From assembly GCA_050633445.1 (NCBI GenBank), contig JBOEGN010000046.1, forward strand, positions 1-64,000: a DNA stretch of 64,000 bases, given 5' to 3'. The stretch's first letter is position 1. Every line of letters starts with the position of its first letter. Both the position numbers and the translations under genes were made by a program. Source of the stretch: Thalassobius sp050633445. Its GTDB lineage: Bacteria > Pseudomonadota > Alphaproteobacteria > Rhodobacterales > Rhodobacteraceae. Positions 24,100-33,900 of the stretch are shown here, piece after piece. Under the pieces are notes generated by a model, which was given only the letters and a program-made list of their open reading frames with translations, was not told the origin of the DNA and ran no database searches.

Positions 24100-24250
24100 C
24101 AATACTCTCCCACAGTTTGTTGCCAGGGTCGCGGATACCGGACCCTTCCTTGTGCAGACATCTCTGTACTATAGGAAATGTGGCCCTGCCTTGACCAAAC
24201 GGTCAACAGAAATCTGAGGGGAAATTCACTCGGATCGCGCCCAGAACGGC

Positions 24251-24670
24251 TTAACCTAGCGGCAATGCGCGGGACATAATCACCGCGTCCACGGTTTGGC
24301 CATCACTCATGCGATAATAGGCCGGACGGCGGCCATCCTGAACGTAATTTTCAGCCTGATAAAGCGTTAGAGCGGGGGTGTTGTCAGCCGCGGCCTCTAG
24401 AAAGGCACGGGTCGCGCCAAGGGTCCGGGCTGAGTCGTGAAACCGGGTCAACATCTGTCGCCCCAGCCCCTTGCGTTGATGGTTGGGGGCGGTGGCCAGG
24501 GTCAGCAGCTCGGCCTCGTCCACGATCACACGGCCAAGCGCAAAGGCGTGGTCGTCGTGCACGAGAAACACAGTGGGCGAGGTCAAAAGCGACGCGAATT
24601 CGTCAGCGCTCCATGGACGTTGCCGGGTAAACGCACGCGCGTGCAGGTCGGCCAGTCGTTCAGGCGTCAT
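24251..24670 (-). CDS. rimI: RimI-like GNAT acetyltransferase
   Basis: 139 residues with the GNAT acetyl-CoA motif NHQRKGLGRQMLTRF near residue 81 and a closing ALTLYQAENYVQDGRR near 113. Its gene overlaps the end of tsaB by 11 bases, the usual RimI position, which supports assignment as a ribosomal-protein S18 alanine N-acetyltransferase homologue. Substrate specificity is not visible from sequence. The overlap implies coupled translation with tsaB. Confidence 0.8.
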   Translation of the reverse strand: MTPERLADLHARAFTRQRPWSADEFASLLTSPTVFLVHDDHAFALGRVIVDEAELLTLATAPNHQRKGLGRQMLTRFHDSARTLGATRAFLEAAADNTPALTLYQAENYVQDGRRPAYYRMSDGQTVDAVIMSRALPLG

Positions 24671-25247
24671 CCAAAATCACCGGAGGCGCGTCACGGGCCG
24701 GAGCAGCGTCGGCAGGTTTGACATAGAGCGGCGCTGGAGGAGGCAGGTCCGCCTGCGTCTCTAACCGATGCCGCGCGACCTGCGCGATGGCCAAAGCCAG
24801 GTCAGCCGGGGCTGGGGGCAGGGCGTGCGGGATGTGATCCAGCGCGTCCAGATCAATCAGCGCAGGGTCAGGGCGCAGCACATAGGCTTTGCCGCGTGGG
24901 CCCGGAATGGCTGGGGTGACGTCGGGAGCGTTGTGCCGGATCGCGTCAAAGCTGCTGACGCCGATCGCCGGGATGCCCAGCCCCAAGGCCAGACCTCGCG
25001 CAGCCGAAACGGAAATGCGGATGCCAGTAAAATTGCCTGGGCCGATGCCCACGCCAATTGCAGTCAAATCCGCCCAAACATGGCCGGTTTCGTCCAGAAG
25101 TTCTTGCAGCAGCGGGATCAGACGTTCGGCCTGTCCGCGCCCCATTTCCTCGGCCTTGGTGCCCAGAACCTTGGGGCCACACAGCAAAGCGGCCGCGCAA
25201 TGCGCGGCCGATGTATCAAAGGCCAGAATGACCGGGTCAGACGGCAA
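24660..25247 (-). CDS. tsaB: tRNA threonylcarbamoyladenosine biosynthesis protein TsaB
   Basis: 195 residues, an inactive ASKHA-fold paralogue of TsaD. The N-terminal ILAFDTSAAHCAAAL and the GVGIGPGNFTGIRIS motif near residue 66, followed by GLALGLGIPAIGVSSFDA, are characteristic. TsaB scaffolds the TsaBDE complex that makes t6A37 on ANN-decoding tRNAs. It overlaps nfuA at its start and rimI at its end, forming a compact nfuA-tsaB-rimI unit. Confidence 0.9.
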   Translation of the reverse strand: MPSDPVILAFDTSAAHCAAALLCGPKVLGTKAEEMGRGQAERLIPLLQELLDETGHVWADLTAIGVGIGPGNFTGIRISVSAARGLALGLGIPAIGVSSFDAIRHNAPDVTPAIPGPRGKAYVLRPDPALIDLDALDHIPHALPPAPADLALAIAQVARHRLETQADLPPPAPLYVKPADAAPARDAPPVILDDA

Positions 25248-25800
25248 CGGGGCGAACCTCGGTCACTTCGGGGATGTAGTGGCGCAGCAGGTTTTCGATC
25301 CCCATTTTCAGCGTCAGGGTTGAGGACGGGCAGCCCGCGCAGGCGCCTTGCATATGCAGATAGACCACGCCGCGGTCGAAGCCGTGGAACGTGATGTCGC
25401 CCCCGTCCTGAGCCACGGCCGGACGCACGCGCGTGTCCAGCAACTCTTTGATTTGGCCGACGATTTCACCATCTGGACCATCATGATCCGCATGGCCACC
25501 AGCGGCGGTGCCTTCGCCTGCCATGATCGGTTGGCCGGATTGGAAATGCTCCATGATCGCGCCCAGAATCGCGGGCTTGATGTGATCCCATTCGACTGTT
25601 TCCGACTTGGTGACGGTCACAAAATCGGTGCCAAAAAACACGCCCGCGACACCTTCAACCGCGAAAACACGCTGGGCCAGGGGCGACTTGTCCGCAGTAT
25701 CAGCCGAGGGGAAATCGGCGGTGCCTGCCTCCAACACGGACTGGCCGGGCAGGAATTTCAGGGTTGCGGGGTTTGGGGTCGACTCGGTTTGAATGAACAT
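25237..25800 (-). CDS. nfuA: Nfu-type iron-sulfur cluster carrier protein
   Basis: 187 residues with an N-terminal Nfu_N domain (MFIQTESTPNPATLKFLPG) and a C-terminal NifU-like domain from about residue 105, carrying the cluster-binding CAGCPSSTLTLKMGIE motif. It accepts or stores [4Fe-4S] clusters and passes them to apoproteins. The layout is that of alphaproteobacterial and mitochondrial NFU1 proteins rather than E. coli NfuA, which has a degenerate A-type N-terminus. Overlaps tsaB by 11 bases. Confidence 0.92.
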   Translation of the reverse strand: MFIQTESTPNPATLKFLPGQSVLEAGTADFPSADTADKSPLAQRVFAVEGVAGVFFGTDFVTVTKSETVEWDHIKPAILGAIMEHFQSGQPIMAGEGTAAGGHADHDGPDGEIVGQIKELLDTRVRPAVAQDGGDITFHGFDRGVVYLHMQGACAGCPSSTLTLKMGIENLLRHYIPEVTEVRPVAV

Positions 25801-25883
25801 GTCTGCGATACCTTTTATGGCTTCCCTTGGATATGCGCCCGAGGGCGGCCAGTGTCAAGGTTTGGAATGATTCTAAGCTGGCC

Positions 25884-26909
25884 CTATTGGTTGGCTGGCG
25901 GCAGCGGAGGGATGCTGAAACTGAGGCTGTTTGCTGCGACGGGGGCCGCGGGCCGTGCGATGCCACCGCCGCCCGAACCACCGGAACCGCCTGAACCGAT
26001 GCCTGGCTGAGTGCCGCCCGTGTCGCCACTGCCCGGCTGACTACGAGAGATGCCACCGCCACCCGGTTGCACAGGCTGTTGCCCGCCATTCCCAGGTTCC
26101 GAACGGGCAATTCCGCCACCACCGGTCACGGGCGTAACAGGTTCCGAAGGCCGCGCAGCGCCGCCGCCAGGCTGCTCCAGAAGCCGCGCAAGCGGGCTAT
26201 AATCAGGGAGCGCCAGCCCAATCGCCCAGCCCTGATAGTTGATCGAGGCCGAAATCAGTGCGCCGCGTTGTTTCTGCCAGGGCTCGTACTGTACCAGCAC
26301 CGTTTCGATCGTCTGTGATTTGGCATATTCCGAGCGTAGATAGACCGTTTTCCCGCTTTTCAGTACGCCCGAGGTCACCAGCCGCGTGTCGGTATATTTC
26401 TGGTAAAGCTCTTGCTGAGAGCCCTTGTGGTTGTCGATCAGCCATTGGTGCATTTCGACCGTTTTCTCTTTGTCATTGTCGATCAGGCGAATTTTCAGGC
26501 TGTTATCCGCAGAGTGCAGCGTGAACAGCTCAGAGCCGAAATCCTGCTGCATGATCGCCATCGGGGCCAGAAAAGTTGCGCGTTTTGGGAAATCATTGAT
26601 GCCCTGCCAGAAATCGGTCTGGATTGTCTGTTGTGTTCGCTGGATCAGTGGCGCCAGATCACGATACCGCAGCTGCCCGCCCGCATATCGTCCGGCCATG
26701 AATTTGTCCAAAGCAGCTTGGCTGCCGCGCCCCCATTCGCCGTCGATCAGGCCGACATACAGCCCCTCAAGCGTTAGGCCGGTCTGCAAATACCGCGCCT
26801 CTTCAGCGCTAAGCCAGTCGGGTTTGAAGGGCTCGTCCAGGTCTTGCGCGGCGGCAGGGGCCACAAAGAGGATCAGTGCGGAAAGAATGGCAAGCAAGGC
26901 AGAGATCAT
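25884..26909 (-). CDS. Secreted protein with peptidoglycan-binding-like start and Gly-rich tail
   Basis: 341 residues with a signal peptide (MISALLAILSALILFVAPAAA). Residues 33-75 contain LQTGLTLEGLYVGLIDGEWG and GSQAALDKFM, resembling a peptidoglycan_binding_1 repeat. A central globular region follows, and from about residue 260 a low-complexity Gly/Pro/Ser-rich tail with repeated GGGGI-(A/S)-RS and QPGGGG units. An aggregate surface or cell-wall role is plausible but unproven. The start at 26909 is preceded by AAGGAG; longer versions lack a signal peptide. I do not recognise a named family for the middle part. Confidence 0.72.
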   Translation of the reverse strand: MISALLAILSALILFVAPAAAQDLDEPFKPDWLSAEEARYLQTGLTLEGLYVGLIDGEWGRGSQAALDKFMAGRYAGGQLRYRDLAPLIQRTQQTIQTDFWQGINDFPKRATFLAPMAIMQQDFGSELFTLHSADNSLKIRLIDNDKEKTVEMHQWLIDNHKGSQQELYQKYTDTRLVTSGVLKSGKTVYLRSEYAKSQTIETVLVQYEPWQKQRGALISASINYQGWAIGLALPDYSPLARLLEQPGGGAARPSEPVTPVTGGGGIARSEPGNGGQQPVQPGGGGISRSQPGSGDTGGTQPGIGSGGSGGSGGGGIARPAAPVAANSLSFSIPPLPPANQ

Positions 26910-26922
26910 GACGGCTCCTTCG

Positions 26923-27378
26923 TTAGGTAATAGCCTCCAGCCGGTCCTTGGACAGGTCACCGGGAACGACAGTGATCGGGACGGGCAGATTGCCTGCGCT
27001 ACGGCTTAGCTGACTGACCAGCGGGCCGGGGCCTTTGCGGTCGACGCCCGCGCCCAGAACCAGAATGCCGATTTCCGGGTCTTCCTTAATCTGGGCCAGG
27101 ATTTCGTTGACGGGCTCTCCCTCGCGGATCACCAGTTCGGGGTCGATGTTCTGACGGTCGCGCATCCATTTGGCAAACACCTCGTAATGCACGGTGATCC
27201 GCTCACGCGCTTCTTCGCGCATAATGTCGGACACGCCGATCCAATGGTTGAACTCTTCGGGGGGGATTACAGACAGGATAAGCACGCCACCACCAGATTT
27301 GGCCGCGCGCATGGCCGCGAACCGCATCGCGTTCAGGCATTCGCGGCTGTCATCGAGGATCACCAGAAATTTACGCAT
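26923..27378 (-). CDS. Universal stress protein (UspA family)
   Basis: 151 residues: MRKFLVILDDSRECLNAMRFA at the start is the alpha/beta UspA fold, and ILVLGAGVDRKGPGPLVSQL near residue 107 includes the G-2x-G-9x-G-(S/T)-like region used by ATP-binding members, here modified. Cytoplasmic stress-associated protein; exact role unknown. The gene is separated from the secreted protein gene downstream by 13 bases, so the two are probably co-transcribed. Confidence 0.85.
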   Translation of the reverse strand: MRKFLVILDDSRECLNAMRFAAMRAAKSGGGVLILSVIPPEEFNHWIGVSDIMREEARERITVHYEVFAKWMRDRQNIDPELVIREGEPVNEILAQIKEDPEIGILVLGAGVDRKGPGPLVSQLSRSAGNLPVPITVVPGDLSKDRLEAIT

Positions 27379-27437
27379 GAACCATTCTCCTTAGCGGGGA
27401 TCATGGCCCAAGCAGCGCGGTGTGGCAATACATCCGC

Positions 27438-27749
27438 TTAGTCACATAGTGCTGCGGCCGAGATACCAAAGTCCTTATAGCGCAGCCAGAATGCCTCGTG
27501 CTGAGTATTGTCTGACTGTCGAATTTCCTGAGCCTTATGTGGGTCTTGGAAGAATTTCGCCGCCATGCGCTGGTCTGATCGGGTCAATGTCTGATCGGCG
27601 ACGTTCTGAATGCAGTCACACAAACGCCCCGAGGCGGACTGACGCCCCGCTGCGATACAGGCCCGCTCGATCGGGCCCGCCTGAACCGGCGCGGCGGGAA
27701 ATACAAGGATGCCAGAGGCCAAAATGAGCCCGGTCAGAATGCGTGTCAT
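27438..27749 (-). CDS. Small secreted protein with conserved cysteines
   Basis: 103 residues with a signal peptide (MTRILTGLILASGILVFPAAPVQA). The mature part has ERACIAAGRQSA, RLCDCIQNVADQ and a C-terminal CD, giving four cysteines that could form disulfides in the periplasm. Small proteins of this type are common hypothetical neighbours of uvrB in Rhodobacterales as far as I recall, but I cannot name a family. Transcribed away from uvrB's 3' end, in the same direction. Confidence 0.65.
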   Translation of the reverse strand: MTRILTGLILASGILVFPAAPVQAGPIERACIAAGRQSASGRLCDCIQNVADQTLTRSDQRMAAKFFQDPHKAQEIRQSDNTQHEAFWLRYKDFGISAAALCD

Positions 27750-27858
27750 GTCGTACTGCCTCGAACTGGTCCCATGGTTCGGATTTTCCGTTATGCCACG
27801 GGGGAAGTTACCTGTCGGCGCAGTATGCCTAAGCGAGCGGGGGTTTTCAACGTATCTA

Positions 27859-30057
27859 TCAGCGTCCGCGCCGCCGTTTCACGCCGCCTCTTTGCCCAGG
27901 GCGGCCAGCGGTCGAGCGACCGGACTTGGCCGAGGAGGCTTCGACCGCTGCATCAACCGCGGATTGGCGGGCCAGAGGGTCGTCGGCGATGGCCAGGTCC
28001 ACGGCCTCCAGACGTTTCACCTCGTCGCGCAGGCGGGCGGCTTCTTCGAACTCCAGATTTTCGGCGGCCTTGCGCATTTGGTCGCGCAACCCATCCAGAT
28101 GAGCCTCCAGATTTGCGCCATGCATGGGTTTGTCGATCTTGGCGGTGACGCGGGATTGGTCGGTATCGCCCTTGTACAGCCCGGCCAGAATATCCTCGAC
28201 ATTCTTTTTCACCGTGGCGGGGGTGATGCCGTGTTCTTCGTTATAGGCGATCTGTTTGGCGCGGCGGCGGTCGGTTTCACCCATCGCCCGCTCCATTGAG
28301 CCGGTGATGCGATCAGCATACATGATCACGCGGCCCTCGGCATTTCGCGCGGCGCGGCCGATGGTTTGCACCAACGAGGTTTCCGAGCGCAGGAACCCCT
28401 CTTTGTCCGCGTCCAGAATGGCCACCAGCCCACATTCGGGGATGTCCAACCCCTCGCGCAGCAGGTTGATCCCGATCAGCACGTCAAAGGCCCCCAGACG
28501 CAGGTCGCGCAGAATCTCGATCCGTTCAATCGTGTCAATATCGCTGTGCATATAGCGCACTTTGATGCCCTGCTCGTGCAAGTATTCGGTCAGATCCTCG
28601 GCCATGCGTTTGGTTAACGTGGTCACCAGCGTGCGGAAGCCATCCGCGGTGACGCGGCGGATTTCGTCCATCACGTCGTCGACCTGCGTTTCCACCGGGC
28701 GGATTTCGACCAGAGGGTCCAGCAGGCCCGTCGGGCGGATCACCTGTTCGGTGAAAACGCCGCCGGTTTGTTCCAGCTCCCAAGACGCGGGCGTGGCGCT
28801 GACGAACACGGATTGAGGCCGCATTGCGTCCCATTCCTCGAACTTCAGCGGGCGGTTATCCATGCATGAAGGCAGGCGGAACCCGTGTTCGGCCAACGTG
28901 AATTTACGTCGATAGTCGCCTTTGTACATGCCGCCGATTTGCGGCACCGAGACATGAGATTCATCCGCAAAAACAATGGCATGGTCGGGGATGAATTCAA
29001 ACAAAGTGGGCGGCGGTTCGCCCGGCGCGCGCCCCGTCAGATAGCGCGAGTAGTTCTCGATCCCGTTGCAGACACCGGTCGCTTCCAGCATCTCAAGGTC
29101 AAAGTTACAGCGTTGTTCCAGCCGCTGTGCTTCGAGAAGTTTGCCGTCGTTGACCAGTTGATCCAACCGCAGGCGAAGCTCTTTTTTGATGCCCTGAATG
29201 GCCTGCTTCATCGTTGGTTTCGGCGTCACGTAGTGCGAGTTCGCATAGACGCGGATATGGTCAAACGTGTCGGTTTTCTGCCCGGTAAGCGGGTCGAATT
29301 CAGTGATCGCCTCCAGCTCCTCGCCGAAAAAGGACAGGCGCCAAGCGCGATCGTCCAGGTGAGCAGGCCAGATTTCCAACACATCACCGCGGACCCGAAA
29401 ACTGCCACGCTGAAACCCCTGATCGTTGCGGCGATATTGTTGCGCAACCAGATCGGCGATCACTGCGCGTTGGTCGTAGCTCTCGCCTGACTTCAGGTCC
29501 TGCGTCATCGCCCCATAGGTTTCGACCGAGCCGATGCCGTAGATACAGCTGACCGAGGCCACGATGATCACGTCATCCCGCTCCAACAGCGCCCGCGTGG
29601 CCGAGTGGCGCATACGGTCGATCTGTTCGTTAATCTGGGACTCTTTCTCGATATAGGTGTCCGACCGCGCGACATAGGCTTCGGGCTGGTAGTAGTCATA
29701 AAAACTGACGAAATATTCGACCGAGTTTTCGGGAAAGAAGCCTTTGAATTCGCCGTATAGCTGCGCAGCCAGCGTCTTGTTCGGGGCCAGAATGATGGCG
29801 GGGCGCTGGGTTTCCTCGATCACCTTGGCCATGGTGAAAGTTTTGCCGGTGCCCGTCGCCCCCAGCAGCACCTGATCCTGATCACCATTGCGCACGCCCG
29901 CGCAGAGTTCGGTGATGGCGGTCGGCTGGTCACCCGCCGGTTCAAAGTCGGAATGCATCACGAATTTCTTGCCGCCCTCCAGCTTGGGGCGGGATTTCAC
30001 GTCCGGGGCAGCAGCGTGCATCATCGGCGTAGAAGAATCGGAATGGGCGTAGGGCAT
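27859..30057 (-). CDS. uvrB: Excinuclease ABC subunit B
   Basis: 732 residues. Walker A GATGTGKTFT near residue 64, the beta-hairpin YYDYYQPEAYVARSDTYIEK near 118 that clamps the damaged strand, SAT motif (VFVSATPASWE) near 418, helicase motifs with GRAARN near 560, and a C-terminal UVR domain (LRDQMRKAAENLEFEEAARLRDEVKR region near 660) for UvrC binding. A basic Gly/Arg tail ends the protein. Nucleotide excision repair helicase. A near-consensus LexA-type box lies about 30 bases upstream. An opposite-strand frame inside is not coding. Confidence 0.97.
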   Translation of the reverse strand: MPYAHSDSSTPMMHAAAPDVKSRPKLEGGKKFVMHSDFEPAGDQPTAITELCAGVRNGDQDQVLLGATGTGKTFTMAKVIEETQRPAIILAPNKTLAAQLYGEFKGFFPENSVEYFVSFYDYYQPEAYVARSDTYIEKESQINEQIDRMRHSATRALLERDDVIIVASVSCIYGIGSVETYGAMTQDLKSGESYDQRAVIADLVAQQYRRNDQGFQRGSFRVRGDVLEIWPAHLDDRAWRLSFFGEELEAITEFDPLTGQKTDTFDHIRVYANSHYVTPKPTMKQAIQGIKKELRLRLDQLVNDGKLLEAQRLEQRCNFDLEMLEATGVCNGIENYSRYLTGRAPGEPPPTLFEFIPDHAIVFADESHVSVPQIGGMYKGDYRRKFTLAEHGFRLPSCMDNRPLKFEEWDAMRPQSVFVSATPASWELEQTGGVFTEQVIRPTGLLDPLVEIRPVETQVDDVMDEIRRVTADGFRTLVTTLTKRMAEDLTEYLHEQGIKVRYMHSDIDTIERIEILRDLRLGAFDVLIGINLLREGLDIPECGLVAILDADKEGFLRSETSLVQTIGRAARNAEGRVIMYADRITGSMERAMGETDRRRAKQIAYNEEHGITPATVKKNVEDILAGLYKGDTDQSRVTAKIDKPMHGANLEAHLDGLRDQMRKAAENLEFEEAARLRDEVKRLEAVDLAIADDPLARQSAVDAAVEASSAKSGRSTAGRPGQRGGVKRRRGR

Positions 30058-30491
30058 GAGAATCTCCGCAAGGTATCCCAGATTTGATCTGTTTTTGTTC
30101 TACTTCAACCCCTGTCTGTCAGCATGATTTGTCATCTGGTCCCTGCGAAGTATCCAGAGCGAATCCGTTCGCTATGCGGAATAATTCGTTAATAGAGCGA
30201 ATTGGTCATAAAGCTTACCCAGTTTGAAATAATTGAACAAATGTCGCCCTGATTTTGTAACTTTATGAACGAAAGCGCTTGCGAATAGATGCAAGTGAAA
30301 GGTATGATTCTAGACAGCAAGCAGCAGACTTGGTCGCCATCGGGTCCGCGTTCACCCACCCCTCGCTCCCTGCGGGCCAAATGGCGGCCAACGTCCTTCT
30401 TTCCCAAGCAAATTGCGTGGGTTCCGGACGGTCTGCTCTTGCCGTCCCTCACTTTTTCGCCGATATATTTGTTGCAAAGAGGAGTCACGAC
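30058..30491. other. Divergent intergenic region uvrB to complex I subunit
   Basis: 434 bases. The uvrB side holds the LexA-like box. The middle is AT-rich with a self-complementary AAGCGCTT at 30273-30280. Short frames on both strands (30189-30488 minus, 30289-30606 plus) lack recognisable products. GAGG precedes the start codon at 30492. Confidence 0.55.
30086..30100. promoter_or_regulatory. Candidate LexA (SOS) box upstream of uvrB
   Basis: GATC-N7-GTTC lies 29-43 bases before the uvrB start. Alphaproteobacterial LexA boxes are direct repeats of the form GTTC-N7-GTTC, with GTTC-N7-GATC reported in Rhodobacter, so this differs at one position from the general form. Position and the target gene support it. 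Confidence 0.42.
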
Positions 30492-30803
30492 ATGCGTGCG
30501 CGTATTTACAAACCTGCCAGAACCGCAATGTCCTCGGGGACAGCGAAAACCAAGGACTGGACCCTGGAATTTGCCCCCTCATCCGCCCGTGAAGTGGACC
30601 CGCTGATGGGCTGGACCTCCAGCTCGGACACGCAGTCGCAGGTGAAGATGAAATTCTCCAGCAAAGAAGCGGCGCTGGACTATGCCAAGGAGCATGGTCT
30701 TGAGGTTTCTGTGACCGAGCCCAAGACCCGCAAACCCAACATTCGGGTCGGTGGGTATGGCGAAAACTTTGCCACCAACCGTCGCGGTCCCTGGACCCAC
30801 TAA
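30492..30803 (+). CDS. NADH dehydrogenase accessory subunit, NDUFS4-like (ETC complex I)
   Basis: 103 residues. MRARIYKPARTAMSSG, WTLEFAPSSAREVDPLMGWTSS and the C-terminal KPNIRVGGYGENFATNRRGPWTH are hallmarks of the 18-kDa complex I subunit family, the alphaproteobacterial homologue of mitochondrial NDUFS4. It stabilises the N module of NADH dehydrogenase. Starts further upstream (30279) add no conserved sequence. It stands alone, immediately before tRNA-Arg, far from the main nuo operon, as is usual in alphaproteobacteria. Confidence 0.92.
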   Translation: MRARIYKPARTAMSSGTAKTKDWTLEFAPSSAREVDPLMGWTSSSDTQSQVKMKFSSKEAALDYAKEHGLEVSVTEPKTRKPNIRVGGYGENFATNRRGPWTH

Positions 30804-30849
30804 GTCTTGAATTTCCAAAGGGCGCGCGGTAAGCGCACCCTTGGATTGC

Positions 30850-30927
30850 GGGCCGTTAGCTCAGCTGGATTAGAGCAGGGAACTTCTAATTCTCAGGTCG
30901 GGGGTTCGAGTCCTCCACGGCTCGCCA
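30850..30927 (+). tRNA. tRNA-Arg (anticodon TCT)
   Basis: A full cloverleaf: acceptor GGGCCGT pairs with ACGGCTC (one G-T), D arm GCTC/GAGC, anticodon stem GGGAA/TTCTC with loop CTTCTAA giving anticodon TCT, T arm GGGGG-TTCGAGT-CCTCC, and encoded GCCA end. Reads AGA arginine codons, rare in this GC-rich DNA. Confidence 0.95.
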
Positions 30928-30935
30928 CCCTTCCC

Positions 30936-33900
30936 CTAGTAATCATTTTCGATGAAAATCCCGATCCCGGTCTCCCCGTCCGAGGCAAGCCGCCCGCGCG
31001 CAGTGACGGATCGGTTGATGTTCAGGTTCAGGTTGATCTGCGAATTCCCGGCAGTATCGGCGGTCACCTCGGAATAGATGTTTTCGCTAAGATATTTGCC
31101 GACCCGCGCTTCGGTCGCGCCAGTGTCACTTGTGGTAACGTCCAGATCATCCAGGGCCAATCCGCGCCGCACCTGACCAGCGATTCCATCCCCGCCTTTG
31201 CCCGCCAGGGTACGCACCGCCGCGGCCAATCGGACGGCCTGTAACGGAGATATGGTGCTGAGGTCTTTGCCAAACAGGATCAGGGCCAGCACCTCGTCCT
31301 GCGGCAGGCTGGGTGACGAGGTAAAGCTGAGTTCGGGCGCGCTGGCTTGCCCTTCGATGACAATCGTCGCGGTGGTGTTGCCCGCGTCAGTGCTGGCGGC
31401 AAAACGGATGAACGGGTCAAATGCGCCTTGCAGCTGCACCAGCCCTTCGGTCAAAGAAAAGCGTTTGCCCAGGATGTCCAGACGGCCGCGGATCAGGTCG
31501 AAGCGGCCCTCGGGCAGGACATTATTTGTATCGCCTTTCAGCGACAGCGCTCCGCCTAGTTCGGCGTCCAGCCCGCGCCCCCGCACGAAAATGCGGTCGG
31601 GCGCCAGCACTTTCAGGTCCAGCGCAAAGACCCCACCTGCGCTGGTCTCGGCAGTGTCGGTCTGGATCAACCCTGCAAAGCTGCGGGTCCGATTCACGGC
31701 CGCAGGTTCGCCCACATGGCGCAGCCCCGGCAGATCCGCCTGATCCGAGCCCGACGGATTCGGCACACGCAATTCGGTGGTGCCCAGCTGCACTTGACCC
31801 GCGATTCTGGCCCCTCCGGTCAGGCCGCCAGTGATGGTTAACGGACCGCTGACAGTGGTTTCGTACAAAGTCGGGTCCGTTAGCACGACCTGATCAAGCT
31901 GCAGGGCAAGATCGGCGTTGTACGGCCCGCTCAGCCCCACGGGTCCGTTCAACGAAATCGTGCCCCCCGACACCGCCCGAGACGTCACAGACACGCGCGC
32001 GGTGCCAGCCTCAAGCGTGATATCCGCAGCGATGTCTTCCAGCGCCAATCGCTGATCCGGCAACGCCAGCCGTGCGTTCCGCGCCGTGATCTGGCCGCTG
32101 GTTGATTGCAGGCTGGGCGGTCCGGCCAGCCGCAGGTCATAGCGCGCCATTCCAGACAGGTTCATCGGGCGGATAAACCCGTTCGCCAGAGCCATAGGGC
32201 TGGTCCCGCTCAGAGCCAGGCTCGTATCGCTGCCATCACCAGCCACCCAACCCTTGGCGGCCAGATTGGCGCCTCCGGGGCCATGTCCGGTGATGTCCAG
32301 ATGCCAGTTTTCCTGCTTGAGCGCGGCGGTTCCCGACAGGTTCGCGGCCCCGCTAAGCTCGGGCGTGAGCACCGACAGATTTCGCAGTGTGGCGCTGAGT
32401 GACAGCGTGTCGGGCCCGATACTGCTGATGGCCAGGTCACCCTGATTTGTCCGCATCTCGGCGCCTTGCAGTTTCACCACGCCGGTCCCATCGCGCGAGG
32501 CTTGGGCGCTGGCGGTGACAGGGCCGCGCAACAGGTCATCCACCACCGCGATCCCGGTTTTCAGACCCGATGCTTTGATATCCGCGCTGACGCCGAAGCT
32601 TTGATCGGACAGCTGTGCATTCCCTTCGATCTGACCGGTGAGCTGGCCGCCAAGGCGTTGCCCGGCAAGGTCCGAGAACCGCGCAAGCTGTCGCAAAGTC
32701 AGCGTTGCAGTGCCATCAATCGCGGCCTCTTGTGTGTCCGAGGTGTCAAGCGTCGCCTTTAGTGCTGCGTGATTTTCACCAGGCAAGGTCAGGTCCGCCG
32801 ACATATCCCAAGCCTGCCCGTCCTGTTTGGCGAACACGTTGATCTTTGCAGCACCCGGAAGCTCGGGCAGGCCGGGGGCCAGATCGGCAACGTTCAGCTT
32901 CACAAATCCAGAGCCGTTTTGGCCACCTAGTGACAAGAGGCTGTCCATTCGGCCGAAATCATTGATCAGCGCCGTCGTCAACTTAGCGCCGCTTTCGTTT
33001 CGTTCGGCGTGCATTTCGACAGTGGAACGCCCCAATAGAAACGGATCCAATCGGGGGATATCGACACGCAAATCCCGCGTTGTCCCGTCAATTTGCAGAT
33101 CTAAGCCGCCCGAAACAGGATAGATGGTCCCCGTCGCGCGAAGCTGCGCCGCCCCGTCCAAGTCTCGCCCGGCCAAGTCCGCATAGGGCCGCAGCGTTTT
33201 CGTCTGGGCTGCAAGATCGAGCCAGATATCCAGCTCGGCAGAGCCAGGAATTCGGCTGACACGGGCATCGCCCGAGGCTTGGAAGTGGTCGCCTTGCAGC
33301 GCTATGTCTGTCATCGACACAGGCGCGCCCTTGGTCCAGTCGACCGCCATTGTGGCCAAAATCTGCGATCCGACGGCTTGGGCCAAGGCTGGATCCTCAA
33401 GGGAAAGATCGTTCAGATCAGCGCGCAGGTTGCCCGCGATACTGGTGCCAAGATAGGTCCCAGTCGCTTCGAATGTGGCGGTGCCCAAAGACAGATCATC
33501 CCGTCGCAGCCCCGTCACATCGGTGGTCACGGCCCAGCGATCCCCCGCGTCAACGTCATAAGCAGCCGACAACTGCGCCGCCTGAACATAGTTGCGAGGG
33601 CCTGACAGTGGCAGCAACACGGGTTGCCCGTCCGTTGCCTTCAAATCAGCGCGCAGGCTCAGGTGCGACAGGGTGCCATCAGCGCCAATCCGGGCCTGGC
33701 CTTTGGCAGTCAGGGCCTCGGTAGTCAGCTGAAACTGGTCCAGTGCCAAGGCCCCATCAGCGTTGCGTGTGCCTTGAAAATATAGCTTCGGCTCAGCGCC
33801 AAAGAACGCGCGATATTCCGGTGCCAAAAGCGGAGCCATATTACCACCCAACCGGGCGTTTAGGCGGGTTGATGCGGGGCTCTCTGGATCTGTACCCAGA

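Noticed and set aside
30273..30280. AAGCGCTT palindrome as a LacI-type operator
   Set aside because: Eight-base palindromes are expected by chance, and no LacI-family gene or sugar operon is nearby.
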